From Taenia hydatigena (lineage: Eukaryota > Platyhelminthes > Cestoda > Cyclophyllidea > Taeniidae), in the NCBI GenBank assembly GCA_036345935.2, contig JADWOT020000008.1:8140156-8204155 (forward strand): DNA of 64,000 bases, read 5' to 3'. The notes beneath the pieces are model-generated. The model saw only the letters and a program-made list of their open reading frames with translations. It was not told the origin of the DNA and ran no database searches. The first letter of the stretch is position 1, and each line of letters opens with the position of its first letter. The position numbers and the translations under genes were made by a program. Shown piece by piece: positions 28,901 through 40,900 of this stretch.

Positions 28901-31900
28901 TGATTGTGGATTGTGAGACGGGTAGAGCTATTCAAGACTACACCTACAACCGCTCCAATGGTCGCTGTGAAGCCTTCCATCATGGCGGGCGTTGGAGCAA
29001 AACGAGTAGCCTTGAGAGACTGGATGACTGTCGGTCAACTTGTGGATTTGAATGACAGTTTAAAATCTAACGGTATGAGATTGAATTGGGACCATTGCTC
29101 CTTCACTGAATTGTTCTTCTGTCTCTTGAAGGTGCCTGTGTGAACGTGCATTGTGGCCTCAACGCCTATTGTGCGAGTGGGTATTGTTACTGCAACGCGG
29201 GCTACGAGGGTGATGCCAACACGGAATGCAAACCAGCTTCTTTAGGTAATGTGTTTGAGAACCTTGGGAGTAGCCGCACACTCATTAGTGCTCTAAGACC
29301 GAATAATCTGTTTGCAATGAATTTCCGCTTTCTTTTGGTGTTTTAAAATGTTCAAACAGTGTGCCAGATGGAAAATACGTACTCGTTTTTTCCAATGATG
29401 CCTTGGTTTTGGCGGAAAACAAAACAAGTTATCTCCATAAAAGTGACGCCTTGAAGAAATATTAAGGGTCCTGTTTTTGTAATGCATCTTTGGTAATCTT
29501 TGTGTAGATGACCCATGCCGAGGCATTCGATGTGGCTACAACGCACATTGTAGCAATGGTCGATGCGAATGCGATGAGGGCTACGACGGAGACCCGTACC
29601 GCGAGTGTCAGTGGACAGGAGGTTGGCCCGAGTCGTCTTTTTATTATGCTCGTTTCGCACTCCTGCTTTGCTAATGCATCCATGTACTGCAGCGTGGTAA
29701 AACAATTGGAGATTTTAAGTTAGCTCATTACTGCAGAGTTCAAATCATAACTCCATGTATCATCTTTTGGCAGGTGTTTTTAGTGCTGTTTGGTTCAACC
29801 TATTCTCCCTCAAATTCGGATGTCTTTTGATCCTGTTCCAAACGCTATTAAATACAATTTTTGGTACCGTTTTTGCTATTAATGACGATGAAACATGGAA
29901 AATTGGAAAATGGAGTAGATAAAGTAACTGGAGCAGTTTTCAGCGGCTTATAATAGCTTTTTTGACATCACCTGAAGGGTATTGTCATCAGATGTTAGAG
30001 GTTCTGGCTTTGCTATGACGGAGACGGTCGAATTCAGCCTATCGAGTCGAGTGACTGAACATTACAGAGCTGTACCAAATGGGATTAGCTTTGGATCACC
30101 AAAGAAATACTATTAGATTCCCTATTTTGTATTCAGTAACTATGGTTATATGAGTTGATCCATGGCTGAGGTTCGTAGTCCAGACCGCAACAGGGACGTG
30201 TGCGGTCTATCCATGGAAGTTGGCCTCTGCTCTAAAGCCATTCATCGCTATGCTTACAACCGCTCTATTGGTCGTTGCGAGGCCTTCTACTACGCGGTTG
30301 CGAGGGTAATGCCTACAATTTCAGGAGATCAGAGGATTGTTAGCGACTTTGCGAGTCATTCTTTGGACTGATTTTACGCCTCTGGACATGCACATCTGCA
30401 GTAGAGGGAAAGATGTTACGATTAAATTTCTGATTATCGTTTGTAAGTGTTATTATTTCTGATGGCTGTGCGTCTTACTTTAGATCCCTGTCGAGATGTA
30501 CGATGCGGCGCAAACGCCTACTGCTCTAACGGACGATGCTTCTGCCAACGGGGTTACGAGGGCGATCCACAAATCGAGTGTCGTCCGTCATGTAAGTTGG
30601 TAGCGATGATCGAGATAGTCATAGTTTTACTCTCATTACTACTTTTTTTACGAAGCTTACCAGAAGTTAATTTTTAACAATATTTTTTTCTGTTAGAATT
30701 GCAAAATGTTTATTCACTTTTTCTGAATGTAGCCAAGCAAAATTATTTCTTTATTTAACATGATGGCTGGGAAAGCTACCAATACTTTCAGTTCTATTGA
30801 GCAAAAGCAGCTACTGTACCAGGGATGTTGGTCCATGGTAGCCTGCAGCACCCACAGTACGTACTGCAGCAAAGAGGGTGGAAATGGGATGAAGGCCACA
30901 GTGAAGACCATTGCAAAGAATGCCAACGGGCAGGAGGTCCAGACTACCTGTGATCTATTTCAAAAAACCGCGCCGACTGCTCTACCCAAATTGATCTAGC
31001 ATCAAGAAATGCTTCATGGATGAATTGTCAATGCCAATAAATCGGAATTTCGATTATTTTCTTCAAATAGAATTAATTTTGCAATGCAACTACTAAGTAT
31101 GTAGAATGGATCATCAAGCTTAAATGGTGACTGCAAATGGCACTGTAGATCAAAGCCAAGATGTGTGTAATCTGCCGACGGAAGTGGGCTCTTGCTCTGA
31201 ATCTATTAAACGCTACACCTACAACCGTTCCACCGGTCGCTGCGAGGCCTTCTACTACAGTGGATGCCGTGGCAATGCAAATAACTTCGAGAGCCTAGAG
31301 GATTGTCAGCGGCGATGCGAATCGTCTTATCCGCAAGGTGAGTCGCATGGTCTTACCATAAGGGGCTGCTTTTACCCTGATGGAATGGATAAGCTTTCTT
31401 GATTCTTATGCTTACACCCAATATGCTTCCGCATCTTGCACTTCTAAGCGAATGTGGCTTGAGCCAGATATGATTCTGCTTACACTTTGGGTGTTGTTTG
31501 AATGCCGGAGCTAAGCACCCCTCATTTATTAGATTTGCATAAGTTGCACTGTGAGACTTCTTTCCTCTACAACATTGTTATTTTCTCCAAAGATCCCTGC
31601 ACGAATGTGCGTTGTGGTCTCAACGCCTATTGTGTGAACGGGTATTGCTACTGCAACGCGGGTTACGAGGGTGATGCCAACACCGAATGTCGACCCGCTT
31701 CTTCGGGTGCGCTTTTGCTCATTTTACGAAGGTCATTCTTGCGACCGATTACACCCGTTGTAGTCACAACACTACTTTCTGTGGTTTCTGCACCAAGATT
31801 CAGTATTTAATGAATGCTTTTTGATAACACCTGACCAAACTGATGTGATGAATTGGGGTTGAGACCACAAATCAGAAAGAGGACATTTGTAGTCTGTCGA

Positions 31901-34900
31901 TGGGAGTAGACCCTTGCCCTGGAGTTCTTCACGACTACACCTATGACCGCTCCAACGGTCGCTGTGAAGACTTCCACTATGACAGTTGTGAAAGGAAAAC
32001 GAGTAGCCTTGAGAGACTGGATGATGGTGGGTGGCGTTGCGAATCCTCCCATCAATAGAGTCAATGTTCGGATTTGAATGGCAATTGAAAACTTGATGCG
32101 GGCTGTCCTTTAGAGTCGGATTGACACTTGATTGAGTTGGTAACTAACGTCCCTTCACTGAATTGTTCATTCTGCCTCTTGAAGATCCTTGCGCTAATGT
32201 GCGTTGTGGCCTCAACGCCTATTGTGCGGGTGGGTATTGTTACTGCAACGCGGGCTACGAGGGTGATGCCAACACCGAATGCAGACCATCTTATTCAGGT
32301 AAAGTGCTCTGCATTTCGTGACACAGTGCATGATTAAATGTTAAGTTTCTTACATCGTTAAATGCGGTCTGTTGTTGCCTGCTAAAGAGAATAAAATGTG
32401 CAGCAACTAACTTCACCGTAACTCTATTCTACTTTCATTACTTTGCATTCAAGTTGTTCGAATGGCAAATTGTCATTCCTAAGGTCGTTAAGTGGCGTCC
32501 TTCACGTATTTTGACGAGGTGGTACTTAAGCAAGGCTACAACATTTCACGGTAGGACTAACGAGCTCTGTATTTGGGACGATTTTTCTCGAGCTATCTTC
32601 TGAAAGGTGATCTGTAATTCGAATGTCGCCTAGCACTCGCATATTTGATTCGTATTTTCATTCATGAGAAAATTTTAAGTTGGATTTGAATAACTATCCT
32701 TAAAAGTTGAAGGAAATTTTGAATATCACTAGAAAATGATGTTATAATTCGTTGATATAACTAATATAGTACCATGAACTGATTCGAATTGCTGTATCCT
32801 TCGCCAGATGGTGATCCGTGCCGAGGCATCCGCTGCGGTTACAATGCGCGTTGCAGGGAGGGTCGGTGCGAATGCGAGGAGGGCTACAGTGGAGACCCAT
32901 ACCGCGAATGCCAGTGGACAGGAGGTTAGCAAAAGTTGGGCACAAATATGTAAATTTCACCTTTTCACTTTCGTATATCTGCTACTCTGACTCCCGAGAT
33001 CGGTCAATCTAGTTCGATGGATACTTTAATACAGCCGCTGAAATCGTGCCTCTTATGTTGATCCGTTAATTTCACCATATTCTAGATCCCTGTCGAAATG
33101 TACGATGTGGTACTAACGCCTACTGCACAAACGGACAATGTTTCTGCCAACGGGGCTACGAGGGCGATCCACAAATCGAGTGTCGTCCATCATGTAGGCT
33201 GATAATGTTCACATTCGTTGCTTCAGCATCCAAGCAGTAGTTGTGCTGGAGATTAATTAAGCCTTTTTTCGTTGGTCGCGTTCGAATACGAAGGCTTCCA
33301 ATTCCGAAAGGACTCAAACTTGATGCGAGGTCTTTCAGAATTCAGTTTATTTCTTGAGAAACCAATATATGTGGACATAATTGGATAACAAATCTCCATT
33401 GATGACCAACTGTCTGAAAAGTTAAGAGTGTTTTCATTTTTACATAAATAAAGGTGTTTTTTCCACATAGATGAAGATCCTTGTCGAGGTATTCGGTGCG
33501 GCTACTACGCACATTGTAGAAACGGTCGATGCGAGTGCGATGAGGGCTACAGCGGCGATCCCTACCGCGAATGCCAGTGGACAGGAGGTTGGGATTAGTC
33601 GGTTCCACTCTTGCTTATTTCACGAAATATTACCATTCACCTACTTACGCCTAGCCACATTTATTATGCTTATGTCACAAGCACGTGTAATTATTATTAA
33701 TTATTCTAAACTCGGGAAACGGATCACACAAATCTGCAGTCATGAGTACTATGCGTAATGAACCAGGTATAAAATGAGCCTTGCAACAAGGAGTAAAGGT
33801 TGTCTGATAGCTGTTGGTTGTACTGCAGGTCAAAGCGAAGATGTATGCAACCTGCCTACAGAAGTGGGACCTTGCAATGAGGCTATACTGCGCTACACCT
33901 ACAACCGCTCTATCGGCCGCTGTGAGGCCTTCTACTACAGTGGATGCCAGGGAAACGCAAACAACTTTGATAGCCTGGAGCAGTGTCAGCAGCGTTGTGA
34001 ATCACTCGGTCAACAAGGTTTGCTTCTGCATCATGGCTGTAGTATATCTGTTGTTGAAATGGTCTGGTCACTTTGACTGAAAAGTAAACCCGTTGCCTAA
34101 TTGCATTCCTTTTTTTTCGAACCATTAAAGATCCTTGTGCGAATGTTCGATGTGGCCACAACGCTTACTGTGTGAATGGCTATTGCTACTGCAACCCGGG
34201 CTACGAGGGTGATGCCAATACCTACTGTCGACCAGCTTCTTCGGGTATGCCACCCTTCATTTTTTAAAGAGTCCAAATCGAATTCAGGTGTATGGCTTCT
34301 CGTATTTGTGAAATTTGTACCAAATGATGGTGTTAACTTCAACAGTAATATTAAATCTCTTTCAACTGGTTCACAAAAGTAAGCAGGAGAAATAGGCCCA
34401 GTTTTCGCAAAACTCATTCGATCGCACTCAAGAAAGAATGAGATCTTACTGTAAGCTCGAGGGGAATCCTCAGTTTTATGGCTGAAATTTCTTAGACCTA
34501 CCTCTCAATAAAACATTTTATCTGAGCTCAAATCTCTAAACATTGCTTTAAGTTTGTATATGTCCAATGTTGTTTTCAATTTTGGGTGGACTAGCTGAAC
34601 AGTTTTATTGTTTTCATTTAAGAATTTGCTCCTACAACTATTCCTTCATTCTCAGGCGACCTCTGTGGGGGTGTACGATGTGGAGAAAACGCCGAGTGCC
34701 TGGAGGGTCAGTGTAAATGCATGGATGGCTACTACGGCGATCCCTTCCACGCTTGCCGGCCCCTCGGGAGCGGTAAGCGATTCCCCATCGCTTATGCTTT
34801 ATGTAAAACTTCTTAAGCCTTACAGAGAAACGGCACATTCAGGCCGCGTTGAAGATCTTTTGCCTTTTCTATGTAAGATGCTTTCATATCCTTTTGTAGG

Positions 34901-37900
34901 AAAGCCACCATCAAATCCGAAGTGCCGTTTCCCAATTGATTCCGGGCAATGCTTCGATCGAATAGAAAAATATGGCTACGAATCACGAACAGGTCGCTGT
35001 GAGAAATTTTTGTACACCGGTTGTTTGGGCAACGAAAATCGTTTTGACACCCTTGAGGAGTGCGAAAGAGAATGCGGTGCAGCACAGATTAGGTGTAAGT
35101 TGCTGATCCCCGTTACTGCCCCGAATTAAGGATCCAAAAACGTAGTGGGTCGATCTTTGCACATTTGATGGTCGCTCTTTGGTTTCACTGTCCAATCTAT
35201 CTTCAAATTTTTATTGATTGAACGTCGGTCATAGCAATTGATGGTATCTCTCCTTAACCCCAAAGCATATTCTTCCGCTCACCCTTGAAGCGAAAAGTGC
35301 TACAATTTTTTGGCTGTAACATGAATGCTAATCCAAGTTATGGATCTGTCGACTAATTTAAGAATCCATCTTTCCACATCATACTGGAGCCCATACCCTG
35401 GATTGTTTCAAACCGTTCTAGGTCGCAATTCATCTCATGAGATCAAATAATGGCAATCATTTTGTCAAAAATATTTTCATGCCATAATCAGAAATATGAC
35501 AGCTTGAAAGCTTTGGAGAAAACCCCCATTTTTTCAAAATTGTTTTAATTCTAACAGTTGATAAGAGGTGGTTTTCTTGGATTCCGTGAAGGACCATGAA
35601 AAAAGGAAACTGCCATCAAGTCACCCAAATGCTATCGAGAAACGGATGCCTTACGAATGTTATTTTCCACAGTTCCGTTCTCTCATCAGGTGCCTGATAG
35701 GTGTTTCTTACCTCTGATAACTGGAACCTGTGGGGATACCCACGCCCGATTCGGATTCTATCCTCCCACTCAGCGCTGTGAGGAGTACAACTACAGTGGC
35801 TGTGGGGGAAACGAGAACAATTTTGAGACAAGACTGGACTGTGAGACTGTCTGCAATGGTATACCGAGTCGTCAACTTCACATTGCATGGCATTGAGACA
35901 CTTCGTGCATCACTTTGTAGTGATTTTATGCTTCGAGTCTTTTTGAACTCATATTTACTTGGTTTGCAAAAGGCGAGGCTAATCATCGTCATTGAAACGT
36001 TAATTGCATTGGAAGGCCAAATGCCTATCTCCCCGTATGCTCCATTTCTCTTCATCCGCAATATCATGCCATACCGCTTGCATGGAGGAATTCGGCACCA
36101 TGATAGCATGCATAGGTGGGCGTTGTAGTAAAACAGAAGATGGGATGGATTTTCAGTTTCCTGTGCGAATACACACTGTGGCAAGAACGCCGTGTGTGTG
36201 GATACCAGTTGTGTCTGTTTGCCTGGACACGAGGGAAACCCACGAGCTGGCTGCAAGCGCTTTCGCCTCAAAGTGGGTAGAGGAGTATCTCAAGGTGGGC
36301 GCGTTTTGATAACTATTGAGCTATTTCATTCGCCAGCAGTAACCTTGTGCAGCAATGATAGGCGTATGAAGGAACTTAATTTCCGCTTCATCCGTAAGGG
36401 TAGTTTGAAGGGAAGAAAATAGTTATTGTAGTCTGACCTTTGCTACTTTATAGTAATTAGTGGTAGCTCCATATTTAATAAACCGCTACACAGACAAGGC
36501 TAGCTAGGTTAACTTCCACAGCACTACATTATAAAGGAAAAGTTGTGTGATGACTCCATGGACTCTTCAACTCACCCCCAGAAACGCACAGTGCAGACAA
36601 TTTACTCCGTGCAATTCATTTCAAAAATAGCGCTTAAGCGCTCGGAAATCTGTTTCCGGCCTATTCGCACGGGTCCCTGCCACAACCGGAGCACACGATA
36701 TGGTTACTTTCCCCCACTGAAGAGGTGTGTTCGATACACCTACGGTGGCTGTCGGGGCACGCAAAACAACTTTCTCACCGAGGCGGAATGCGAGCAACTG
36801 TGCAAAGGTATCGCATCGAGAGGCATGCTCTACCTCTCCTTCTTTCCTCCACCCACAAAGAGCGAAAAGTGCATGTCGTGTCTGCATCTCGAGGCTCATG
36901 TGATCTTTCTCTCATTGGTGTTCTAGGCTGGACTGAGAATTAAATTTTAGAAGTGGCTCTGCATGAGGACGAAAATAAAGGTAATGTAGGCAAAATACTA
37001 ACCACTTCCCTCCCATACCTGCCGTTTTCATGGCTCGTCAGTCGTTTGGCATGATGACTTAAATTAATGCAGAGTTTTTGGCATGTTATTGCTAAGCTAT
37101 ATACCTTCAAATATTCAAAATTTCGGCAACCTGGGAAGCTGAACGAACCCTGCACGTAAGCAAGCACTTTAATGTGTCCCGACTGCATCTTTCCTAGATC
37201 CGTGTGATGGTGTTCGCTGCGGCTACAACGCCCGGTGTGTGGATGGTCAGTGCGTGTGCGAGCCCGGATTCAGCGGTGATCCCAACTACGAGTGCAAAGC
37301 AGAGCAAACGGGTAAGTCCACTTACGAATGGACTAAGAAGTTGCATAAACGTCAGAGGCGTTCCTAGAGATCACGAATTTTGGTAATAAAGCATCTCTAC
37401 CACCTATTTAGATTTAAAACATTTGGATGTAAGTAAAGAAGGACCTAATTTAATCTATCAACTTATTTTCAGCTTTCAAATTAATCCTACAGCCTTTACT
37501 TATTTCCCAATTGATGTGTGCAGTGTTTGTCCTGTCTTCGTGTTAATTGCAGCCACTGGGGTGCCTGCTCTTCGCTTCCTCTGTGTAGCTTGTAAAGCTT
37601 CGTCCACTGGGGAAGAAAGTGAAAATTAGTTAAAAATGGAAACAATCTTTGGAAGGTACAGCTCGCAGAATTTAAGTCAATCTAATCCACCATGCTAATT
37701 GTTAAGTGAGCTCAAGGCGACCGATTGGCAGAGGGTCAGGCTTCAAGCAGGAACCACAACTAGACGTCAACAAGGCGGGAGCACTTGTCAGTGTGTGAAA
37801 CTTTTTTACTATTAATCGGTTGGACTGTTTTTAGATAAGTGTGTTGGTGTGCGATGCGGCGTTAATGCGCGCTGTCAAGATGGCTATTGTGTTTGTGAGG

Positions 37901-40900
37901 CTGGTTATAGAGGCGATCCTTACCAGGAATGCCGACCCGTTGGTAGGTTTGACCGTGAACCACGTCTGCTTACCACTCCTACTTGATACGCGTTTTTGGT
38001 TAGCCTTTTGCTTGGCATGGCTTGCTAAAATGTGCTACCTTTGTTGTGGCATGAGCATTGGCTTACTTCTCTCCTCTGTTACTGTGGGACGACAATGGTC
38101 AGTAAGTCTTAGTAGTGAGTAAGTTAGAAAATTGAAGGTTTATTTGGAGTGACATGTCGGGAAGTGTGTTGTGCTTGTGCCTGTGGGAAGCTGTATGACG
38201 GCTGTGCTTTCGATGACAGCGGTAGCCTTCCGACTGAGCCGTGGCAATCAATTTCTTGGGTGGGCCAAACAGAGACACTCTCAGCACACACTCGGCCTAC
38301 TATAAAACGAGTTCATTAAAACATGCGCTAGCTCTGTTCTACGCTAATAAAACCGTTCCTTTGAGTTAGAGTTAGTAGCAGCGACATTAGACCAGTGGAA
38401 CACTAAGACACCAGTAATGTTTAGAAACCCCCGGAACAAGTTCCTTAGATGCATTTCTCATTCATTTAAACGGGAAACCATTTTTCAGCTGGAATATAAG
38501 TAATCTTTTAGCGACAGGAAGGTTATTTTTTCAAAGCAGTGCATGCAATCCATTCGTCATTTGCTTGGCCGCATTAATTTACTGGCTGCACACGTCCCTC
38601 ATTGATGGCCCGTCCTTTTCCTTGCATTGTTGGTCACGTGCTACTGAACATCCAGATGCTTGCCGTGGTGTCCGTTGCGGCTACTATGCCAGATGTGTTG
38701 AGGGCAGGTGCGAATGTGAGCCCGGCTATGCGGGAGACGCGTACACCGAATGCAGGCCCGGTAAGTCGACTGAGAACACACGCTGAAGCATGGCGAACGC
38801 CTTTAAGACAACAACCATCCCATATTGAAAATTTGCGTGTCTTACAGTGTTTGCATTGGGGCCACTTTGCACGACCAAAACTGGCCGCTTTAACTTCAAC
38901 TCTGAAAATACTTTGTTCTTGTCATCTCGGTAGTTTAGTGAAGAGGCTCATCGCTAACCCCCACTGTAGTCGCACGGAAAACTCACAAAGAGCTCATTTC
39001 AGTGCTCTTTTCAGCGCAGAAAGGCCCTGAAATATGCATGCTTAACAAGCATCATTAAATGGGGAATCCTGCACCGTGGCATGAGGAATAAGTTTATATT
39101 TTCGCACCCACAATATCTTGTTTCCTGTCCCATGCTTCCAGAGGTTGCTGCAGACTTATGCGAGGTACTGGGTTGTGATGCAAATGCTGTATGCCTAAAT
39201 GGTGACTGTAAGTGTCGTCAGGGTTTCACAGGGAACCCTTACGAGGGCTGCGTGGAGATACAATATCTGAGTAAGTTGGACCACATTGCTGAGTGCACGC
39301 ACTGAAGGGCTGGTTTTCACAGATGTCTGCCTATCCAGAACCGGCTGTACGAACGCTTCGTGATCCATGTCATAAAGTCGCTTGCGGTGAAGGAGCTTTC
39401 TGTGCTCTCGGCACTTGCCACTGTTTAGAAGGGTCCCGAGGAAATCCCTACATTGAGTGCCAGTTTGATAGCGCATTTTCGGGTAAGCTGCATGCGTACG
39501 AGATGCATCCGTCGAGAGCCAGTTCGCCAACTCGGCATAGTTTTCTCAGAAGCACCCCTTATTTGATACATGCAATCGGCATACGCATGAAAAATATGTA
39601 AATTTCCCTATGGCAACTCGTCATCCTACTTTAATGTACATTTGATTTGGGATCCTTGTGAATCCAAATTTACTTTCATCGGCTAAGAGTAATTTAAAGG
39701 GGAATGCATGAATGCACCAAGGTCACGAACACTTCTCTCTACTTTCCGCTTTTGTAAGCATGCGCTTCGCAAAGGTGAAGGTGAGGGTTTAGGATTGCTG
39801 CCAAAATTACAGCATGTTATAGCTATTGCTAAGCGTGTTATTTGAAGCGCATAGTTCTAATTTAATTTCCGCTTCAGACCGCTGCCGAGGAGTGACGTGC
39901 GGCCAAAATGCTCAATGCATCGATGGACGCTGCGAATGTCTTCCAGGATACGAAGGAGATCCACAGCGAGAATGCCGAGCCGGAGGTTATACTTCACTCC
40001 TTTTCCTAAGCATCTGCTTCGATATTCTGCAGAGCGTATAGGAGAACCACTTTATATAAACTTCGTTATTGCTTATTATGCGCGTTGGGCATCAGCTAAA
40101 TTGTTTATTTCTCTCAAAGTGATAGAAGTTCACCTTATTTCCCCCTAATCGTCACAAAGCTCCTCATGAGTTGGTTGAGTAGCATTGTCGAAGCATATGG
40201 TTCCCTTTAAAAGTTCAATTGGTGACAGTATTCTGAAGCGTTTGAGTGAATGTTTGGCGCTAAGTAGCTACGAGCACATCTTTTAGGCAATTGTAGAGGT
40301 CACCGCTGCGGCCCAAACGCCTACTGTCGCCACGACGTGTGCCAATGTGAAGCGGGCTACCAGGGCAATCCTTACATTGGATGCGTTCCAATTTATCTGT
40401 AATGTACCATATAACGCAGCTATAAAAAAGCAGTCAATTTTGCGGGAGCCACAGGATGCAGTTGGGATCACTCACCTTACTAAACCGACTTCGGGTTAAG
40501 AGTTAACTCCATGTATGATTAGTAGATTCATTCCACAGTTGCGGATAGGGGATAGGGCGTGATGGCGTTGACGGGACTTTGTGCAATCAGGATTTAATTT
40601 CTTTTACACGGACTTATAATTATTCAGTAGGCAGTATCAATGCAGCAGGGTACTCTCATCACTAATTGATCAATTGGCAGTTGTATTCATATCTCAAACC
40701 CTAAATCGTTACTCTCAGGCGATGCCTGAACTTCCTTGAAAGCTTGTTTCAACTGTCGGAGACACAATAAATTGCACTTATTCTTTGTCTTAGATCCCTG
40801 CGATGGTGTTCGGTGCGCCTCGAATGCTTATTGCGAGAACGGTTATTGTCGTTGCAATCCTGGCTACGCTGGAGACGGCTTCATTGAATGTCATTACCAA

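Noticed and set aside
28218..33587. Regularly spaced repeats that might look like a CRISPR array
   Set aside because: They are coding domain exons of about 110-190 bases in a eukaryotic gene, not short identical repeats with unique spacers.
36004..36422. Overlapping plus-strand ORFs near EGF exon 12
   Set aside because: Only the frame with the six-cysteine pattern between 36157 and 36294 is supported; the others are shadows.
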